Under the pieces are notes generated by a model, which ran no database searches, was not told the origin of the DNA, and was given only the letters and a program-made list of their open reading frames with translations. A stretch of DNA of 64,000 nucleotides from Nissolia schottii (lineage: Eukaryota; Streptophyta; Magnoliopsida; Fabales; Fabaceae). The first letter of the stretch is position 1, and each line of letters starts with the position of its first letter. The stretch spans positions 3,202 to 67,201 of the forward strand of contig QANU01101648.1 of the NCBI GenBank assembly GCA_003254905.1, given 5' to 3'. This document shows, one piece after another, positions 57,830 through 64,000 of this stretch. A program made the translations under genes and the position numbers.

Positions 57830-60800
57830 GTATTATGGGTAAGTCTGGTTTGATGTCTATATGACCATTTACAAATTTTAACATGAATGTAAACCTTTCC
57901 CCAATCCCTGATAAAATAATGTGAAGAGAAGTGAAGCCATCGAGATAGTTAACTTTGTTGTTTACAAAGCTCCTTATGCTTTCTTTGTCCTCGTTACTAT
58001 TGGAATCACTTGTTCCCTTTATTTGTACGTAAAGATTAAGGAGGCCAAGCTTGGAAAACAGATGGGTTAAAAAGGACAAGAATGGAGAGGTTTTGTGAAG
58101 ATATCAATAGTGTTCTCTTTGGTATTGCACAGCAAGTGAATTAGTCCTGAGTTGATCCTTTCCCAAACCTTGTGGCAATCAATGTTGATTTGTTTAGTAT
58201 GGTTGTGGAAAATAGGATTGTGTGCAATGTAAATAGCCGATTTGTTGTCATAGAACACAACAATTGGATCAAGCTTGGGTTTTTGGAGATCTCTCATTAG
58301 AAAACTCAGCCACTGAGCTTCACAGCTTGTAGCTACAAGAGCACGGTACTCAGCGTCTGAAGAGCTTCTAGCAACAGTCGGTTGCTTCTTGGATTTCCAG
58401 GAAATAAGGGTTGCATGCTTCCACCTAAGAAGAAACAGTAGCCAGTGATTGATCTCCTTGTGTCAATGCAAGAAGCCCAATCAACATCAGTGAAACCTGA
58501 GATTTTGAGATTGGAAGTGGAGGGAAAGAAGAGACCCGTTGCCTGATGGTTTTACTTTGTGTTTTTGTCAAGATTGTTGGGATGTCATTAAGTTGATCTT
58601 TTGAAAGTGTTGATGAGTTCCATAGAAATGGAAGGATTGGTGTTAATGTTAATTTGAATTTCATCTCCTCGATCCCTAAGAAAGATAGGTCGGTTAGAGT
58701 CAAAGATTTTAGACAATCTTGTTAGCAGTTTGTATAAGATCATCACCAAGGTTATTTATCTCCGATTGGTTGTGGTTTTAGGAGATACCATTTCAGAGAA
58801 CCACAACATTTTCATTGCAGGTAGGCAAATCCTCGATGCTGCTTTGATAGCCAATGAATTGGTGGACGATATGAACAAAAGGTCTAAGCAGTATCTCGTG
58901 TTCAAGTTGGATTTTGAGAAAGCCTATGACAGGGGCAATTAGAGTTTTTTGGACAAGGTGCTTTAAAGGAAAGGGTTTGGCTCAAGGTAGAGGAATTGGA
59001 TTTCAGCCTGTCTTACTTCGAGCACTTTCTCAGCTATTGTTAATGGTGAACTGAAATCTTGGTTTCGAGGGTAAAGGGGTTTAAGGCAAGGAGATCCTTT
59101 ATCCCTTTTCTTGTTCACTTTGGTGGTGGATGTCCTTAGTCATTTGCTTTCTAAGGCAATAGATAATTGGTTAGTTAAAGGTGTTAAAGTGGGATTCGAA
59201 GGGATTGTGGTATCCTATTTACAGTTTGCCGATGATACCATTTTGTTCATAGATAACGATAGAGAGAGTTCGGTGAACGTTCTCTTGCTTCTTCAGATTT
59301 TTGAGCTAGCCTCGGGATTGAAAACCAATCTTTGCAAAAGTGGTATAGCTGGTATTAATGTTGACCACCAAACTCTTTCGACCATGGCATCTTTAGTAGA
59401 TTGTCAAATTTTGGTGTGACCTTTGGTTTACTTGGGTGTTCCTTTAGGTGGTAACCCTAGTTCTGCTTCTTTTTGGGGTCCTGTAGTGGAAAAGATATCC
59501 TAGTGCCTCGGGAATTGGGGAATTGGAAAGGGGCTTACTTTTCTCTAGGGGTCGGATCACCTTTTTTTAGTCTTGCCTTTCTAGCATACCCTTTTGCTTT
59601 TTATCCTTGAAGCCTACCAGTTATCCAAATCCATTGAAAAGATTATGAGGGACTTCCTTTGTTGGATGCTTTGGATTCAAATTGTGATCATTTGGTCAGT
59701 TGGGAGGTTCAAGTTATTAGGAGTAAGTATGACTTGGACAAGAATGGTTGGGACGCTAAATCTACATCACTTGCTTCTCATTATAGCCCCTGGAAATTCA
59801 TATCACAGGGCTATTCTACTTTCCAGCCTTTACTTTCTTTGCAGATGTGGAATGGTTCTCGTTTTAACTTTTGGGAGGATAACTAGGTAGGGTAAACCTC
59901 TTTTAGGTTTTCTTTCCCTCATCTATACCGTCTTTCCTCTTTACACAATGCTCCTATCGAGAACTTTTATAGTGGTCAGGACTTGATTATTTCTTGGGAT
60001 ATTCACTTTTTTACAAATTTGAATGATAGAGAGGCTTAGAGTTAGTTGTCCTTTTGGGTCTCCTTGAGTCTGTTAACTTGTCTTCCACCTCAGATAAAAG
60101 GTTGTGGTCTCTAGATTCTACTGGGTTGTTCTCCTGCAATTATTTTTTCCAGTTTCTAACTCTCTTTGCTTTCCCCCTCTTTTCTCCTTGAGAAACTTAT
60201 TTGGAAGTCCAAAGTTCCTTGTAAGGTCAAATCCTTTATCTGGACAAATGTGCTTAATAGAATTAATACTAATGACATGTTGCAGGTTTGAAGGCCTCTT
60301 AAGGAAATTTACCCTTGATATGTGTGTTATGTGTGGTGTAAATTCAGAATCAGTTGCACACCTCTTTTTGCATTGTTCAACAGCTAACTTCTTGTGGAAT
60401 AAGCTATTTGGGATATTTGGGGAATCTTGGGTGTGTCCTGCAACCCTAGATACTTTTTTGCTCACTAGATTTGTTGGCTTCGGGAGGAGGAAAGAACTGC
60501 TTGTGGCAATGTACAGCTTTTGCCACTATTCGGTGCATCTGGTTAGAACGCAACTCTCGTGTTTTCAATGACAATTTCTCAGACTTTCATATATTGTGGG
60601 AGAAAATTAGGCGTTTATTATCTATTTGGTGTAAAACACACCATTTCTTTAGATGATTCTCCCTCACAGATATTGAGAGATTGGAAAGCTTTACTCTATA
60701 GATAACTTTTGTATAGTTTGGTTATGTTCTTCTCTCTTTATAGATCTCTTATCCTCTTGCTTTGTTTCTCTTAATGAAATTATACTTTAATAAAAAAAAA

Positions 60801-62090
60801 AAAAGGATAAAAAAAGAAGAGACCTGTTGCTGGGGTAGACTTGATATATCTGAGTATATGAATAACAACGTTGTGATGTCAATCATAGGATGATCCAAGT
60901 ACTGGCTAAGGTGATTCACATTGTAAGAGAGATCTGGTCTGGTGCTAGTAAGATATAACAATCTTCCTATCAACCTGCAATACCCTAAAGGATAAGAGTA
61001 GCTAGCACTACCACTCTTTTGGAGCTTGAGACTTTGGGTCTGCAGGTGTAGAAAGAGGTTTAGCAACTAGAAGTCCAACGTCTTGAATCAATTCTAAAGC
61101 ATATTTTCCTTGAAAAAGAGCAATTCCTTTGTGTGACCGAGCCACTTCCATGCCTAAGAAATACTTGACATCTTTGAGGTCTTTGATGGTGAATTTTTCA
61201 TCAAGGAGTTGCTTCAAGTGAGAGATTTCTTGGATATCATTGTCATAAGTAAATCATCTACATAGACCAAAACAACTGTGAAGCTATGAGTGAAACTTTT
61301 AACAAAGAGTAATCTGCAGGGCTTTGCGTATAACCACAACTAAAAAGAGCATTGGTTAATTTGCAGTTCCGTTGTCTACTAGCATGTTTAAGGCCATAAA
61401 GACACTTTTGGAGTTTGCAAACTTGATCAGGATGAGCTATAGATAAACCAAGAGGGATAACCATATACATCTCCTCATTCAAATCACTATGTAAGAAGGC
61501 TATTTTGACATCTAATTGCTTTAAGAACCACTTATTTGTTGCAGCAAAAGCAAACACACGCGTAATAGTAGTCATTTTTGCAACAGGGCTAAATGTTTCC
61601 AAATAGTCTAATCCTTCAGTTTTAGTAAAACCTTTAGCTACTAGTCTAGCATTATGTCTCTCAATGCTACCATCAGGTCTATGTTTGATTTTGAACACCC
61701 TCTTACAACCAATTGCTTTCTTACCAGGGGGAAGATCAGTGATAATCCAAGTTTGAGTCTTAGGTAGAGCATCCAGTTCAGCTTGAATGGCTTTAACCCA
61801 AAAATCATGCATCACAATAGTCTTATAGGAAGTAGGTTCGGTTTGAGCAGAAATGGATAAGGAAAAAGATTTATATTTGGGAGAGAGATTATCAAAAGAC
61901 ATGGTATGAGATAAGGGGTAATGTATTCCTAAAGATGATGAAAATTGATGATCTGTGAAGGCCATGTAACAATGATAGTCTTGAACATGTGTTGGCTGCT
62001 TCTTAGATCTGGAGGACTTTCTGATGGGGGCTGCAGCTGCAGGTTGGTGAGTAGGCTGTGTGATGGGACTAGGATAGGGAGGATTAGGTA
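57830..62090 (-). mobile_element. Copia element remnant, split by a LINE
   Basis: Minus-strand pieces at about 57830-58542 and 60813-62090. From right to left: the linker before RT (SRSKKQPTHVQDYHCY near 61980), RT (KTQTWIITDLPPGKKAIGCK, ARLVAKGFTKTEGLDY, LDVKIAFLH), then KYFLGMEVARS and the RNase H end (VFYDNKSAIYIAHNPIFHNH near 58240). Integrase, gag and LTRs are not recognisable. The copy is broken, with several breaks. The LINE at 58543-60812 sits in its RT/RNase H spacer and duplicated 18 bp of it. Confidence 0.85.
58543..60812 (+). mobile_element. LINE (L1-type), 5' truncated
   Basis: Flanked by an 18-bp target duplication (58525-58542 and 60813-60830, one mismatch) and ending in an A-run at 60792-60804. 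The sequence starts inside RT. Motifs in order: FISSIPKKDRSVRVKDFR near 58655, YKIITKVI and GRQILDAALIANE with FKLDFEKAYD (58730-58930), GLRQGDPLSPFLF near 59085, the catalytic FADDT near 59228, and a zinc finger (CVMCGVNSESVAHLFLHC, near 60320-60380) typical of plant L1 3' ends. Several frameshifts and stops (for example after YDRGN at 58940 and before GLRQG near 59075) make it inactive. Nested in copia, so younger than that copy. Confidence 0.93.
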
Positions 62091-64000
62091 GGGTTATTTA
62101 AGAGGGGAGTGAATTGGGTATTTAAAAAATTATTCCAGTTTCGACAGATATTGCATTTTCATGCAATCAAAGTAATTATGCAGTGAAATATATCAATTAA
62201 GGAGATAATTATAAGCTTGCTCAATTATGTATGTTGATTGAACAATAAGATCAGTAGAGCGACTTATAAATAAATATCAATAAATGTATGATATTACAAT
62301 TCTCAATTACGCAAGACAATAATATAAGTTTGCAATAAATAAAGAGATAGAGTTATAGAGATTGCAAATAGTGATTTATTCTGGTTCAACCACCCTTGTG
62401 ATCTACATCCAGTCCCCAAGCACCTTGCTCAAGATTTTTTCACTATCATCAAGCTTCTCACTTAGGTGCTTGACAAACCTTTATAAGAAATAGCACTCAT
62501 CATACCTTGTGCTTGAGCCTCAAGTAATCTTCCTTAGGGATTCCACCCTAATCAATCTAGAGGGATACCTCACCCTCTTTACAATAGTATGAAATTCATG
62601 AATTGGAAACTCTCAAAGAGTGGATAATACAAATTGAAGCCCTATAGGTGTATGTGTGAAAAACTCTCTTTTTGACTTAGAAAAATGACTCAATAAATGC
62701 TCTTTATGATCTATAGAAGGATGGGAGGTTAGGAGTTAATGTTCTGCATTGAATCACTGAGTTTGATGGGTATTTATAGTGCTCCAAGTGATCCTAGCCG
62801 TTGTGTATTTAATGCACAAGAAACAGTACAATAGAACTAGCCATTATTGTTTTCAGAGACTGAGTCATTCGAATGACTAAAGTGGATTCATTCGAATGAC
62901 ATATGTAGTTGGCCGATAGGGCTCACTGGGGTTTATCTGGCAACTAGAGGCTCAGGGAAAAGTTTCTCGCCTTTACTAAATACCTTATTGACCTCTTAGT
63001 AGCTTGAATAAGCCTGTCAAGGTATAATTTCGATAAAGTGAGAGGTGTTAAAGGAATTCATGAATGTTTCACGCTTCGGTGGGCTTTCGTTCCTAGGAAA
63101 CTGAGGCGTAAATTTTCGGATGCGTGGGCAACACTGAATAAAAAGGAAGGCAGGCAAATTGTGGTCTCATTTATTACGAGGACTATGGCCGTATATGTGT
63201 TCCTTTTAAATCTCTCGTTTTCGAGAGAAGTGGAGTTTGTCCACATGGTGTGGTGAAGAAGTGACGATGACACGTCACACGTGTGGGTACGTTACGTGAT
63301 TAGTCAAGGAAAAGAAGAGTTCTCGTGAGGATTTTCTTCAAAAGAAAGGAAGTGGCAGTGGCAGCAAGAAGGAGGGATGGATGGTGAATATATCGATGGA
63401 GTTGTGAATGTGTTGGTGAGACTTAGAGAATTAGTTTCTCTAGTGATCTTCACACCATTTCAACATAAAATGATGAATGAGAAATGAACAAGGTAGTGAC
63501 TTGGAGATGTCAGCAAAAGAAAGAAGGTTTTTCAAGAAACGACTTGGAAACCTCAAGAATTCTCAAAGGAAAGTTTAAGAGAATGTTTTCACTTCCATAT
63601 TACTTGGCCTTGAATGACCGTGTTTGGAGCTTGTAATTTGCAAGAAAACTGGAATGTATCTAAGGGAACTTGCAGAGGCAAATCCCCAAGTCGGGTCCTA
63701 TCTTTTCTCTCGATGGGTTTTGTTTTTATGGAGGTGGGAAAGAATTAATGCACGAATGGAAAGGAGAAAAGGGATCCTTCGAGTCCCTGAGTGAAAAGGC
63801 CTTAACTTTCCAAGTGAAATATGGAAAATTACTAGACAAAAGGCATGGTTACTCTTTAAAGGATGTGGTGACACACACATGGCCAAATGGCCAAGTCCCT
63901 TCGAGAGAAAGGTATTTTGAGACAGTGCTTAGAATAGCAGAAAAAGGTGGGGTGTTATACAGGTCATTTACTATACCACCCACACTTGAAACCCAATACC
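62091..64000. other. Unassigned, probably LTR-derived sequence
   Basis: No supported gene. 62864-62902 has two exact copies of CATTCGAATGAC. 63265-63285 has ACGTCACACGTGTGGG, an ABRE/G-box-like ACACGTGT palindrome. At about 63948-63961 GGTGGGGTGTTATACA resembles the outer end of a minus-oriented unit of the long LTR family (TGTATAACACCCC), so much of 62.8-63.96 kb may be one more such unit. The 72-codon frame at 63038-63256 has no recognisable domain. Confidence 0.45.

Noticed and set aside
63038-63256. 72-codon frame near the right edge
   Set aside because: No domain or homology recognised, and it lies in probable LTR-derived sequence.

Overview
The window is nuclear DNA of a flowering plant, probably a eudicot. 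It is AT-rich and crowded with nested LTR retrotransposons (Ty3/gypsy Tat and chromovirus types, Ty1/copia, many solo LTRs) and L1-type LINE fragments. Its only convincing host genes form one small single-exon family. I see no tRNA, rRNA, CRISPR or prokaryotic feature. Two long assembly gaps lie at 14869-15274 and 29882-30241.

The backbone from 4.9 to 44.2 kb is a tandem array of a gene for a secreted, six-cysteine, 139-residue protein that I do not recognise. Copies A (4962-5381), B (16524-16943) and D (43637-44056) are intact. Copy C (32639-32929) has lost its promoter and 5' coding part. Flanks conserved between copies imply an original unit of about 3.2 kb. Later insertions stretched the array to about 39 kb, and junctions between B and C suggest that one more copy was deleted.

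Layout: 1-4872 is the 3' part of a Tat/Retand-like Ty3/gypsy element with a two-part antisense gene; its 3' LTR stops 7 bp before the TATA box of copy A. 7067-15808 is a long LTR-like unit interrupted by three other LTRs. 18044-31273 is an insertion complex in the 3' flank of copy B: LTR of a TGYAACAYCC family, a Ty1/copia element with another LTR inside it, then a second LTR with a third nested in it. 33379-38963 is a near full-length chromovirus in the 3' flank of copy C. 39643-42024 is a solo LTR at the same site as in the B flank. 44222-51008 is a pile of three more LTR units. 51009-64000 is older debris: a Tat-like LTR with primer binding site, two LINE 3' ends, copia remnants and unassigned sequence.

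The most unusual signals are the peptide array itself; a small acidic ORF conserved inside the long LTRs; dense arrays of the palindrome TCATTCGAATGA in the LTR leaders; variable hairpin minisatellites at one position of those LTRs; and repeated CGCTSAGCG palindromes upstream of the TATA box in a second LTR family.
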